From Adiantum capillus-veneris (Eukaryota; Streptophyta; Polypodiopsida; Polypodiales; Pteridaceae), in contig CM043966.1 of the NCBI GenBank assembly GCA_014529385.2, forward strand, positions 104,543,087 to 104,607,086: a stretch of DNA of 64,000 nucleotides, in the 5' to 3' direction. Every line of letters begins with the position of its first letter. The first letter of the stretch is position 1. Shown piece by piece: positions 11,046-22,137 of the stretch. The translations under genes and the position numbers were made by a program. The notes under the pieces are model-generated. The model was not told the DNA's origin. It did not search any database and saw only the letters and a program-made list of their open reading frames with translations.

Positions 11046-11055
11046 CTATAAAAGG
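11046..11055 (+). promoter_or_regulatory. TATA box of the 5' LTR
   Basis: CTATAAAAGG, conserved in the 3' LTR at 20051-20060. A purine-rich GAGAGGTCACTATCGG follows at the expected initiation distance. This places U3/R about 700 bp before the LTR end. Confidence 0.7.
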
Positions 11056-11439
11056 GCACTGAGAGGTCACTATCGGGGGGGGGGGGGGGGGCAGTTCATG
11101 AGAGGTCATCAATTGGTAGAGTTTTAGTGGGAGGAATTGACACCATTGGCACACGGGGAGGTGACTTGTGTGATGGTTTGTTTTGGGAATTGCACCATGT
11201 GAAGGGAACTACGTCCACCTCTCGACTCCAATGGTCGATGCACACACACATACACATTCTTGGTAGAAAGTTTCATATCATCGAGTCGTCTTCAGAGAAC
11301 ACACCAAGTAGATGCACTATCTCTTCTCCCTATCTCTCTATCACCACGGTGTGCCACCTCGCCGGAAGGAAGGTCATTTGTAAATACTGCAAGAAATAAT
11401 TCTCCCTCACACCCACCAGGGTTTTCATCATTTGTCAAT

Positions 11440-11588
<149 letters not shown>

Positions 11589-11741
11589 GTTCGCGGTGTT
11601 CACATCACCGTTGTCTGCGTCCTAGCCGCTCAAAGCTAGGTGGTGCCCCCTGTTCACTTTACCGTCATCGGCTCGAGGAGTGACATCGGCTCTCGGCGTT
11701 TTAGAGACCGTCGGGGTCCGTGTCTCGCTTTGCTCCCGTCA

Positions 11742-11760
11742 TTTGGTGCCCCCACTGAGG
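11742..11760 (+). other. Probable primer binding site
   Basis: TTTGGTGCCCCCACTGAGG directly follows the LTR terminus CA. It begins TTGGTGCC, the pattern expected for a tRNA 3'-end complement; the particular tRNA was not identified. After the 3' LTR the sequence is different, which supports the boundary. Confidence 0.6.
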
Positions 11761-11816
11761 AGGGCTTCTAAAAAACCTTCAGTTTACAATGCTAAAAGCA
11801 ACGCACCTCATCAATC

Positions 11817-12761
11817 ATGGACGAATGGCTGAAGGAATTTTCTAACTGGAGGACGGAAGAGGAGGAGACTAAGGAGGCACTAACCGCCTTCATTGAAGTA
11901 CTACTGCTAGGTTGTAGTGTCGTCAGCATTCAAGAGGTAAGCACCCCGTCTCGTGTTGCTCGTTCTAACCACAAATTGAGAACACCAGGTGGGAGGTCTA
12001 TGACGTGCTATCACTGTTGTCAACCAAAACACAGTGTCAATGAATGCCAGCAATGAAGGCAGCAAAGGGACTGAAATCGTCTACATCGGCGAAGAAGTCA
12101 TCCACATCAAAGGAGGAAAGAAAACGGTGAGGCCTCTCTTCCCTAAGGGAGCTCCAATCAAAGTTATAACCTCTACTCCAAAATGGCCTAAGGGGCTGCT
12201 CGAGCCAAAGGTAAGGAAAGGTTGAGCCAATCTGGAAACACATGACCCCAAAGGGAGAAGCATCTGGCCAAGCAAGTGCTTCAAGCTCAGAGAGCCGGGT
12301 TGTACCCAGCTTGCCAAAGAGGAAGTCATCCGAAGCTAAGCGGCGGAAAGTCGCCTACCAATTCGCACGACACATGCGAGTACTACCAGTCCACTTCGAC
12401 AATCCTGAAGAAGAAGTGGTAAGAAGGTTCCCATGTCCTAAGGAAGAGTGGTTTAGCTACTGCTCTCGCTATTTTGGAAGACGGGTAGAGAGTCTTCCTC
12501 CTCTCCCTGAACAACTTATCCTGCAGAATCTCTCCACCACGGGTGAAACCCAGTGGCCTGCAGCTGAATGGAGTGGAATTCAAGCAACACGCCGACTACG
12601 GTAATTATCTACAGTTGCTGCTAGCCAAAAGGCTGGGAGTGGTCAGACGCGTCGCCATCACCCCGTACGTGCTGAGCGACGAAGGAAAGGTAGAGCCCAT
12701 GAAAGGTGACAACCTTGTGTGGATGTGCCGACTCATCAACACTGGCATGATAAGAGTATAA
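11817..12761 (+). pseudogene. Extra ORF upstream of gag, with CCHC knuckle, frameshifted
   Basis: Four overlapping open segments in changing frames (11817-12056, 12034-12225, 12242-12604, 12543-12761) together look like one decayed gene. The first ends in a zinc knuckle, CYHCCQPKHSVNEC (C-x2-C-x4-H-x4-C). Later parts are basic (PKRKSSEAKRRKVAYQFARH) and then globular-looking (FPCPKEEWFSYCSRYFGRR). Ogre/Tat elements often carry an ORF of unknown function in this position; homology to it is inference. The true gag with its own knuckle starts at 13106, so this element had two knuckle-coding regions. Confidence 0.55.
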
Positions 12762-13105
12762 GTAAGTACTCCACTCTCTGTGCATGATGGAAAACGGACC
12801 GACAGCATTCCCGTTCAGATTCGTGCAGCATATGCATGTGAATATCTATGTAGATAGGAAAATCTTCTACCAATAGAAGATCGTGTACCTATTCGGTGCG
12901 GCGGTGCTAGGAGAAATCCTTAATTCCCCAAACCCTATCATTCTCCCCATATTGGATTACCACCATTCCTTTAATGTTTCTATATTTATCTTGTTCTAAT
13001 CTATCCATCCAACTCTATAAAAAGCCGTTATAAGCCGTTACTGTTGTTAGTATAGTATAAAGATAAAAAGAAGGAAAAAAGTTTGTAATTTCCTGAGTCG
13101 CTACC
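12762..13105 (+). other. Spacer between the extra ORF and gag
   Basis: AT-rich, with a TATA-like CTCTATAAAAAGCCG near 13014-13028 about 80 bp ahead of the gag ATG and an AGTAAGT splice-donor-like motif just after the upstream ORF. Either could matter for expressing gag separately, but nothing proves it. Confidence 0.35.
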
Positions 13106-13641
13106 ATGGCAAGTCTTTCTTTCCCCACGTTCAGTGGAAAGAAGGGAGAAGATCTCACCACCGACTTTTTGGATGATTTCGACATTGTTTGTGTGATTTC
13201 CAACAAAGATGATGACGCTTCATGGCTTCGAATTTTTCCTCTACTGATGAAAGTAGAGGCCAATTCCTGGTACAATGCATTGCCTCAAGATACCAAGAAT
13301 GCATGGATGTGTTATGGGCTGCCTTTGTGAAGAGGTTTGGTGGAGGCACAACCTCAGAGAAGCTATGGCAGCTACTGACGGAATTGAAGCAGGGAGGTCT
13401 GCTAGAGTATACCACCTACGAGTCCAAGTTTGTGGACTTATGGGAGAGATGGGTTGCCTCACAGGAGGAAGGCAAAGGAGCGCCAAATTTCTTGAAGAAG
13501 GACCGTTTCATTACTGGCCTGTGGTCGCCGCTTAGAGAGAAGGTGAAGGGAAGGTTTCCTGCAACATATGAGTTGGTAGTAGAAGTAGACCGCCTTAAAG
13601 ACAAGAAGTTGCGCATGCAAGCAAGAGTAAACGAGTCATAG
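13106..13641 (+). pseudogene. gag: Tat gag capsid domain, frameshifted
   Basis: Starts MASLSFPTFSGKKGED, a retrotransposon gag-like opening, and continues LLMKVEANSWYNALPQDTKN, the usual W-Y context of the RTgag fold. Around 13303-13312 the frame shifts by one base; the rest (DVLWAAFVKRFGGG, YTTYESKFVDLWERW, FITGLWSPLREKVKGRFP) reads in the next frame. It ends at a TAG in frame with the nucleocapsid segment that follows, probably a mutated Gln codon. Confidence 0.82.
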
Positions 13642-13668
13642 AAAACCAGCTCGGTCCGACCAACCCCA

Positions 13669-14100
13669 GTGACTGCAACAGCCAGTCATAGAGCCCAACC
13701 ACAAGAGGCATCAAAGGAGCAGCAAGACCCGCTGAGTCACATCACCACCCAACTAGAGAGTTTATCCGTGCATCTGGTGCAGCAAGAGCATGCACCTGTC
13801 AGAAATCCAGAACAAGGAAGAGGACAACGTAGGCAGAACCAAGAGTACCACTACTATAATTGCGGGAAAGACGGCCATGGTATGTACTACTGCCCACATC
13901 GAAGAAGGCAGAATTTCAATAGAGGGGGGAGACAGAATCAGATCTCTCCGCCAAGGGCAAGACCACCAGCACCCAGGCAACCAGGGCCGATCCCATCGGT
14001 CCAGATCCTTCGACCACCCGTACAACAGCAACCACCACCACAACCTCTTATTCCACCACTACCCCCACCACCTGCTGTAAATCAAGCGGTGTGTTATTAG
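13669..14100 (+). pseudogene. gag: Tat nucleocapsid segment with a damaged zinc knuckle
   Basis: In frame with the second half of the capsid segment. The knuckle reads YYNCGKDGHGMYYC: the first Cys of the CCHC motif is Tyr, a single G-to-A change from a Cys codon. A Pro/Gln-rich tail follows (QQQPPPQPLIPPLPPPPA). The frame stops at 14100, before the protease region. Confidence 0.75.
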
Positions 14101-15404
14101 CTTGGAGGCTAAAGGGAAGGCAAAGGTAGAAGAGTTAGTTTGAGAGAAGCACAAAGGGAAAGCAAAACTGGAAGAAGTGGATGATATGGGAGTGAAGCAT
14201 GCCAGGCACGAGAAAGCCTCTCAAAGAGAAGAGAAAATGAAAGGGAAGGCCGAGTCTAGCAAGCAAGCAGCTAAACCGCGACGGAAGATAGACATCGTGG
14301 ATTTCTCACTAGGTGAGTATGCTAAACCCTATGACTTAGTTCAAGATGTGTTGATGCAGGGCCCGAAGATAACTTGGCCCAATTACTCCACCTTGCACCA
14401 AGAATGAGGAGGCAATGGACAAAAATGGTGAGTACCAGGAAATCAAGACCCAGGATAGCTGGGGCTATCTCTGGAAGGGATCTCGACGATATCCTACCCA
14501 CTATGGATGCCCACATCAAGGGGCAACGAATCTCAAACGTCTACATAGATGTGGCGTGCAAATATGCCTCGTGAGTGAAAAAATGATGCACCATCTAGGT
14601 CTAGAGGTGAGTAGGCCGGCACCCTACCGAGCCAAAATGGCAAACAATGTAAGAGTGAAATGTGTGGGCATTGTGAATGCGGTCAAAGTAAAAGCATTCA
14701 ATACAGAAGTGGAGGTAGACATCTTTGTCATGCCACACAAAGGGGAGGGCTACCCTATCATTCTTGGGAGACCCTGGCTCATGGCTATGGAAGCTAAGCA
14801 AGACTGGAGCACCGGAATGATTCAAATGAAGTACGCTAAAGGGAAGTCCATATTCTACGATATGAGGACTAGGAAGCAACATAACATGATCTTGGAGGCT
14901 TCAGAAGATGAGTCCACCATCGACTATTCATCTACCTTAGGAGAAGAGACAACCACCACTGACGGGAGTGACAGTAGCATTGAAGTGATGGGGGTCATTC
15001 TTAAAGACCCAAAAAGATTGACACAATCTGAAACACCCCCGACAAACCAAGAGGAACCATCAAGTACGCAATCCTTAGAGAATGCAGAAAAATTACAAGG
15101 GATGCTCTCAAATGAGTTAACCGATGAAGAAAGGAAGGAATATGTCTCCATGCTTAGTAATTTCACTACACTGTTCATTGATGGCTATGACAAGATCACA
15201 GGAATCACAGTAGTACAACACCACATAAAACTCAAGGAAGGCAGTAAACCCGTGGTGCAAAGGCTCAGAAGACTTGGAGTAATCCAACAAGAGGCACTAC
15301 TTAAAGAAGTGAGAAGTTTGCTACAGGCAGGTTTCATCTACCCTGTCGAAGACTCAGAATGGGTCTCCCTAGTAGTAGTCACACCAAAGAAGAATGATAA
15401 GTAG
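14101..15404 (+). pseudogene. pol: Tat protease and linker to RT, frameshifted
   Basis: A retropepsin-like region is split between two frames: ILPTMDAHIKGQRISNVYID (frame ending 14574), then LVSEKMMHHLGLEVSR and GYPIILGRPWLMAMEA in the frame of 14415-15404. The usual D-S/T/G-G triad is degraded to D-V-A. A linker follows, then the RT start LRRLGVIQQEALLKEVRSLL and WVSLVVVTPKKNDK. A TAG at 15402-15404 replaces the Trp expected in the WRFCVDY block. Confidence 0.75.
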
Positions 15405-15413
15405 AGATTCTGT

Positions 15414-16685
15414 GTGGACTATAAATCTCTCAATGCAGCCACGAAGAGGGATCACTTTCCCCTCCCATTCCAAGATGAAATTTTCAATGAAGTGGCGGGT
15501 CACGAGAGATACACAGTGTGCGATGGCTACTCAGGATACTTCCAAATTAGCATTGCAGAAGAAGATCAGAAGAAGACAACCTTCACCACAACTTGGGAAT
15601 GCTTTGCTTATAGAGTGATGCCTTTTGGCCTCACTAACGCTCCGGCCACATTTCAGTGCTATGTGACCTTTGTTTTCCAACCCTACTTTGGAACGTCAAT
15701 ACGGGTTTCCATAGATGATTTTTGCATCTATAGTTCACGAGCCCTCCATTTAAGCAAATTCTATGATGGCTTAACCAGGCTACAAACCTTGGTTGTCCAG
15801 ATCAACGTGGATAAGTGTCACATTGGTGAAAGCAAAGTCACTCTCGTTGGCCATGTAATTTCAGCAAAAGGGATTGAGGTTGACCCTAGCAAGATTCAAG
15901 CTTTGGTATCTTTGTCATCACCCACCACCGCTAAGCAGTTGGTTTCTTTCCTTCAGAAGGTAAGATACTTAAGCAGGTTCATTCACTTGCTATCTCAAGT
16001 GATCCTCCCCCTACAACAAATCACCCAGAGGGATGTCTTCTCATGGAGTGAAGAAAATGAGCAACAATTTACCGACGTGAAGCAAATCCTAGCTAAGCTT
16101 GCCACCATTTCACCCCCTAAGTGGGACGAGCCATTTTATGTGAACCCTAGTGTAGGAAGTGATACACTCGGAGCCGTGCTAATGCAAAAGGACCCCCAAA
16201 CTTCTTTCATGTGTCCTATTTACTTCTCTAGTCGTGTCGTGACCCCGTCAGAAAAGGGATTTACTGAAGTAGAACACATGGTTCTCGCACTAATGTTTGC
16301 TACCACAAAGTTCCGCTCCTATCTTCTGCCTAGACCCTTTGTAATCCTGACAATAGAGGAGGTTTTCCCATATGTAATGCGACACATGGATGTCTCATTT
16401 AGGATCTCTAAATGGCTGGTTAGATTACAAGAGTTCGACTACACCATGCAAGTAGAAAACTCCACCGGGGCTAGCTTAGCGGGAATACTCACTCATCGCC
16501 ATTATGAGAAGAAGCTGAAGGTCAACACGGAAGCAAAGGAAGAAACACCAATGGTAGAAATTCCTAAGCTAGAAAGAGCTCACTCTCTATTCTTTGACGA
16601 AGCATACAAAAGAACAGTGGACCAGTCTGCAGGTGGCATAGTCATTTTCAATGAGCAACAAGAAAGAATATTCTCCATCGGGTAG
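15414..16685 (+). pseudogene. pol: Tat reverse transcriptase and first RNase H
   Basis: The RT core is in frame: CDGYSGYFQISIAEEDQKKT with the first catalytic Asp at codon 37, RVMPFGLTNAPATFQ, and SIDDFCIYS (second Asp pair at 101-102; Ile-Asp-Asp in place of the common Val/Ile-Asp-Asp context). Gypsy RNase H follows: DEPFYVNPSVGSDTLGAVLM, KGFTEVEHMVLALMFA, and a degraded TIEEVF where TDH is usual. After it begins a second, distinct RNase H-like domain (LFFDEAYKRTVDQSAGGIVI). The frame ends at a premature TAG. Confidence 0.88.
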
Positions 16686-17170
16686 TTATTACACTCCCAC
16701 TCCAACAACGAAGCAGAGTATGCAGCTCTAAGTCTTGGGTTGGAACAATGTATTTCACAAGGAATTCAGTGTCTAAATGTGTTTGGCGATGCTTTGCTTT
16801 TGATAAGGCAGATAAACGGCACTTGGGTTTGTAAAAATCAGGTTTTACTTGGTCAACTACGCCAAGTTAAGGATCTTCTAAGGAAGATTGATGCAGTGAA
16901 ACTATTTTATGTCCCTAGAGCAGAAAATTAGGAGGCAGATGCTCTAGCCAAAGAAAGAATACAGGAGGTTCCCGTAGGAGCAATCAAACTGAAACTACCC
17001 CTCTTTCAAGGTAGTGATGATATGCCTGATATCATTAACTTTCTAGATACAGGAGAATGTCCGGAAGGATACACCAAAGGCCAGAAACAGTGACTGGTAA
17101 GGAAGGCTACCAGATACCGCCTTGTAAACGACCACTTGTATTGTAAGGGCAAGGATCAGATTCTCAGGCG
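16686..17170 (+). pseudogene. pol: Tat second RNase H-like domain, rest
   Basis: Same frame after the stop at 16685: HSNNEAEYAALSLGLEQC supplies the acidic Glu, NVFGDALLLIRQING the next Asp, and RAEN, a TAG at 16929-16931, then EADALAKERIQEVP the last Asp. This NEAEY/GD/EADALA pattern is that of the additional RNase H found in Tat elements. A TGA near 17092 and a frameshift at about 17155-17175 separate it from integrase. Confidence 0.78.
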
Positions 17171-18352
17171 ATGCCAACCTCTAGTGAGATCACAGAGGTA
17201 ATTTCAAGTTGCCATGATGGCGTCTGCGGCGGTCATTTTACTCTAGATATCACCAGTAGGAAGATTCTACAAGCAGGATACTCTTGGCCTAGCTTGAACA
17301 GGGATGTACACCATTGGTGTAAAACATGCAAGGCTTGTCAAGTGGCCAGTGATCGCACATTAACCTATGAGCCACAAACTCCTATCATCTCATATGGTCC
17401 ATTTGAGAAATGGGAAATAGATGCAATCGGTCCTTTACCAAGGGCCCAATCACGTAAACTATACATTATAGTGGGTGTAGACTACATGACTCGATGGGCA
17501 GAAGAACTAGCCACCACCCGCATTACAGCCCAACAGGTAGAAAAGTTCATTTTTTAGCACACCTATTGCCGTTTTGGCACTCCTCTAAAGATAATATCAT
17601 ATAGGGGACCAGGTTTCAGAGGCGATCTGGTGGGAGAACTGATGAAAAAGTTAGGCATCACACGCCGACATTCCACACCATACTATCCACAGTGTAATGG
17701 CCTAGTAGAAAAAGTAAACGGAATGATTTGCAAAATCATCACAAAACAGGTGAACAATCACACATGAGACTGGGATAAACATCTCATGGCAGCTCTATGG
17801 GCCTACCGAACAACGTTCCGAACATCACTAGGTTTCACCCCTTTCCATCTAGTTTATGGGAAGGAGGCAATTCTACCCATTGAGGTACAGATAGCCAGTT
17901 TACGAGTCTTGGTTAGCCAGATACAACGCCCAATTGTGAATCTCCAAAACCACATCTTGGATCTCAAGAAGCTCCAAATAGATAGGGAAGAAGCAATCAA
18001 TCACTATGCAGTGCAGGCAGAACAACGCCGGCTCACCTTCAATCAAGGGCTTAAAGAAAAGGGCCTGGAAAAGGGTATGTTAGTGTTGAGATACGACAAC
18101 AGATTTGACACCAGGAAGGACAAGAAATTTCAACCCAGATGGGAAGGACCATTCATTGTCAAAAGGCGCTATGACAACGACAGCTATCAGCTGATGGAAG
18201 CAGATGGGAGAATTCACAAGACTAGAGTCAATGGATGGAGGCTGAAAAGATATTTTCTTAGGTTTGATCCAGAGTTCATGCTAGACATTCCAGAAGAGGG
18301 AGAACCCTCTAATTCCACATCTAAAGATACAGAGGAAGGGCTAGAAGCATGA
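17171..18352 (+). pseudogene. pol: Tat integrase
   Basis: The HHCC zinc region is visible (SCHDGVCGGHFTLD ... WCKTCKACQ). In the core the first Asp is in WEIDAIGPL; the second reads ISYRGPGF, with Tyr where Asp is expected; the Glu is in NGLVEKVNG. In-frame stops occur at 17555-17557 (after EKFIF) and 17766. The C-terminal part from 17786 is intact: TTFRTSLGFTPFHLVYGKEA, PRWEGPFIVKRRYDNDSYQL, ending EEGLEA at a natural TGA, 28 bp before the 3' LTR. Confidence 0.85.
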
Positions 18353-18365
18353 ATGCCTCTAGCCA

Positions 18366-18379
18366 GATGGGAGGGCTAA
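18366..18379 (+). other. Polypurine tract of the Tat element
   Basis: GATGGGAGGGCTAA lies directly before the TGATGG start of the 3' LTR; the purine-rich GATGGGAGGG is the likely plus-strand primer. Confidence 0.6.
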
Positions 18380-18800
18380 TGATGGTCGGTTTTCGAAACC
18401 GTGACCGTGAGAACCACACCCTAAGTAAGGGAACGCTTATTACCAAAGAAAAAAAAACAAAAAGAGCTCTTTACCATTCACTTGTTTGGCCACCCACCCT
18501 CCATTATCGCCAGAAGACGGACTCACTCTCTCTCCTACTGCTCGGCTCCGCCAATATTCTCTCTCTCTCCTACTCTGCCGCTGCATCACCCAGCCCGGTG
18601 GGCGCATGAGACACCTATACCTCTGTCACACCCTCCGACGGGCCGCCACAGATATTGTATATTCTCCCTCTCTCTCTCTCTCTTTCAAATATTCTCCCTC
18701 TCTCTCTCTCTCTGCTCGTCCACACCCCAGCCCCGGCGAGCCGCCTATCCCCAATTCCCCCCCCCCCTCGTCCACATTCCACTGGCCTTACTATACCCCC

Positions 18801-18836
<36 letters not shown>

Positions 18837-18903
18837 CCCTTGTTGCTTCCTAACCATGGCGAATCACATCATATTCCACCCCTCCCCTACCTTCACCTAG
18901 CTC

Positions 18904-18989
<86 letters not shown>

Positions 18990-19136
18990 GAGCGGCCCCG
19001 AGAGCCTTAAGGGGAAGCCACACCCTCCCTCCCTTATCCCCTCATCACCTCATCCCTTGCTCTCCCTCTCTCTTACTCCCATGGTGGGAACCCGCCTTAG
19101 GTGGACCTCTCTCTCTCTCTTAACTCATTCTCCACC

Positions 19137-19216
<80 letters not shown>

Positions 19217-19528
19217 CGTTGACTATTCCCCCCCCCCCCCCCCCATCCTCTCAAACCCCCTCTCCAACACTTACCCCCTCTCTCCCCCGCACTCTGTGTG
19301 CGCATGCACGCATCGCGCCCCCCCTTCTCCACTTCTCGCACACCCACACACACACACACACACACCCACTCTCTCTCACTCCATTCACCCCTCCCCCCCC
19401 CCCCCCCCCCCCCCCCGCCTCTGCGTTGCCCACAACATCGCCGAAAAAAAAAACAAAAAAAGAGATATATATATATATATATTATACATACACCCCCCCC
19501 GTTCCCACACACGTCAATACACACACAC

Positions 19529-19562
<34 letters not shown>

Positions 19563-20623
19563 ACACACCCACACACCTATACATACACACACACGCATAA
19601 CGCACACACACAGAAAAAATACAAAAAAACAAAGAATTCTACGACTATGACGACATCAACAAAGGAGGACAACTCGAATCACGCGACACCGACAACAAAA
19701 AGAACAAAGGCGCCGAAGGCATGCCCCGGCCGACCCCAAAAAGACGTATGCACTACACCGACGCACTAGCAAGCTGCCATTCACCGGCATCACACAACCA
19801 CGACACCATTTTCAATAAACCGTAGGCTATCATCATCATTTTTTAGTTTTCACCCAAGCCTTGTAAATTCCCAATTTGTAATTTCCCTCTCTCTAGGTGA
19901 TGGTCACAAAGGCCCACTTAGAGGTTTTCATTTTTAATAACTCCCAAGACAAAGCAAGGGTCAACCACACCGGGCCCACCGCCTTGCTTTGTCTCCCCGA
20001 TTAGCTTATCCTAATCAAACCGGGATTAGCCTAATCCAAGCAGCCAACACCTATAAAAGGGCACTGAGATGTCACTATCGGGGAGGGGCAGTTCATGAGA
20101 GGTCAGCACTTGGTAGAGTTTTAGTGGGAGAAATTGACACCATTGGCATCACAGGGAGGGGACTTGTATGATGGTTTGTTTTGGGAATTGCACCATGTGA
20201 AGGGAACTACGTCCACCTCTCGACTCCAATGGTCGATGCGCAAACACATACACATTCTTGGTAGAAAGTTTCATATCATCGAGTCGTCTTTAGAGAACGC
20301 ACCAAGTAGATGCACTATCTCTTCTCCCTATCTCTCTATCACCACGGTGTGCCACCTCGCCGGAAGGAATAACTGCAAGAAATAATTCTCCCTCACACCC
20401 CCGAGGGTTTTCATCATTTGTCAATGCTCTGCGTGTGTGTGCGTGTGTGTGTATGTGTGTGTGTGTGTAAGTTTGCGGCGTTCACATCACCGTTGTATAC
20501 GTCCTAGCCGCTCAAAGCTAGGTGGTGTCCCCTGTTCGCTTTACCGTGACCGGCTCGAGGCGTGCCATCGACTCCCGGCGTTTTAGAGGCCGTCGAGGTC
20601 CGTGTCTCGCTTTGCTCCCGTCA
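18380..20623 (+). repeat. 3' LTR of the Tat-like element (2244 bp)
   Basis: Same start (TGATGGTCGG), end (GCTCCCGTCA) and order of tracts as the 5' LTR: CT at about 18908-18988 and 19139-19214, C runs at about 18797-18832 and 19394-19416, AC runs, and TATA at 20051-20060. It lacks the long GT and CT tracts near its 3' end and the G run. A short direct duplication (GATTAGCTTATCCTAATC, then GGGATTAGCCTAATCC) at 20000-20038 is absent from the 5' copy. Confidence 0.93.
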
Positions 20624-21057
20624 TCGCAACTACACCGGTTAGGCCTTCGACCCACTATGGCCATTTCTAGTTTGGCAAAGATGGTGCCAAAATAAGGCTT
20701 AACACAATGGACATTATTGGGGCCCCTAATCATGCACGTCTACTAGCAATTATACTTTCTTCTCTTCTTTGTGTTCACACTAGTCTCAATTCAAATGACA
20801 CTTGCTCAACCCTCTCATGTAGCCCCATCTCAATTTAAGGCATGCCAATCTTGCCAAGCATTCAACCTCCCCCTCCCTTTTTTTCTCCCTAAGGTTTGAA
20901 ACATGTTATTGTATGTAAACTCTACCAAAGATAATTAGTTCTCCCATTGATTACCTTCTCATCAACATAGATTTTAGATTTTGGCCATTCATTTAAGGGT
21001 GATATTTCAAAGAGAAATAAAGAGGTGTACCCCTGCGGGGTGCACTATGTAATCACG
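20624..21057. other. No gene recognised; spacer between Tat and chromodomain elements
   Basis: No polymerase frames. Near 21022-21050 lies a partly palindromic AGGTGTACCCC TGC GGGGTGCACT; similar motifs occur beyond the other end of the gypsy array, near 33318-33340. The left end of the truncated gypsy copy follows at about 21058-21068. Confidence 0.45.
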
Positions 21058-22137
21058 TTAATGCATCACGTTCTTCTTTGTTAAGTCGTGAAGTGGTCCT
21101 GCTACTTGAGAGAATTTTGCTATGAAGCGTCTATAGTATGCACACATACCAATAAAGCTTCTTAGCTCATGTAGATTTCTTGGGTTAGGCCATACTTTTA
21201 TTACCTCTAACTTTGATGGATCCATTTGGATACCATCTTTAGAGATAATATGACCTAAATATTGAATCTCTTGAAGGAAGAATTCGCTTTTCTTTTGGTT
21301 GAGATAAAGCTTGTTCTCCCTCAATGCTTGAAAAATCACTTGGAGATGCTGCTTATGTTCCTCCAAAGACTTGGAGTAGATGATGATATCATCAAAGAAC
21401 ACTCCAGTGAATTTTCGATATGGTCTAAAAATTTTCTCCATCAAACGATTCAACGTAGCTGGTGCATTAGTCAAGCCAAAAGGCATGACTAGATATTCAT
21501 AAAGACCAAACGTTGTGCGAAACGCGGTCTTTAAGATATCTTCATCCACTATCCTTATTTGATGATAGCCACTCTTAAGGTCAATCCTACTGAAGTAGGT
21601 AGAGCCTTGTAGCTTATCAAACAGATCTTCTACCCGAGGTACGGGAAATCTGTTTTTGATAGTGATATGGTTTAGTGCTCGATAGTCCACACACATACGG
21701 TATGTACCATCTTTCTTTTGCACTAAAAGTACTGGAGAACAAAAGGGAGAGGAACTAGGCCTCACCATCCCTTTGTCTACCAGCTCTTGTACTTGCCTCA
21801 TGATCTCCTCTTGTTGAGCTTGTGAGACTAGATAAGGAGGCTTGTTAGGTGGTGAGCTTCCAGGAAGGAGCTCAATACGATGGTCATCATCCCCTCGTTT
21901 TGGAGGTAAGTCCATAGGGATATCATCGATGAACACATCTTGGAATCCTTTTAGAAAATTAGACAAGTCTAACTCTTCTTGATTCCTATCATTTACATTT
22001 GATGAAACATTAGTATCTTTTGGAGACTCTTTGACAAAAATCATGTACGCAGAAACTGAGCTCTTCATTGACTTATCAAAAGAAAGAGGATTTACAAGTG
22101 GAATAGTGTGACCACGCTCACTCGCATCTATATACAT
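21058..22137 (-). pseudogene. pol: Left-copy pol, truncated within RT
   Basis: Same start as the intact copy (MYIDASERGHTIPL). It runs through VDYRALNHITIKNRFP, RIDLKSGYHQIRIV, the FFDDIIIYSKS active site and FIGMCAYYRRFIAKF, then ends at KKNV followed by two unrelated codons and a stop. RNase H, integrase and chromodomain are missing. The breakpoint, about 21068, is the left edge of the array. Confidence 0.93.
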
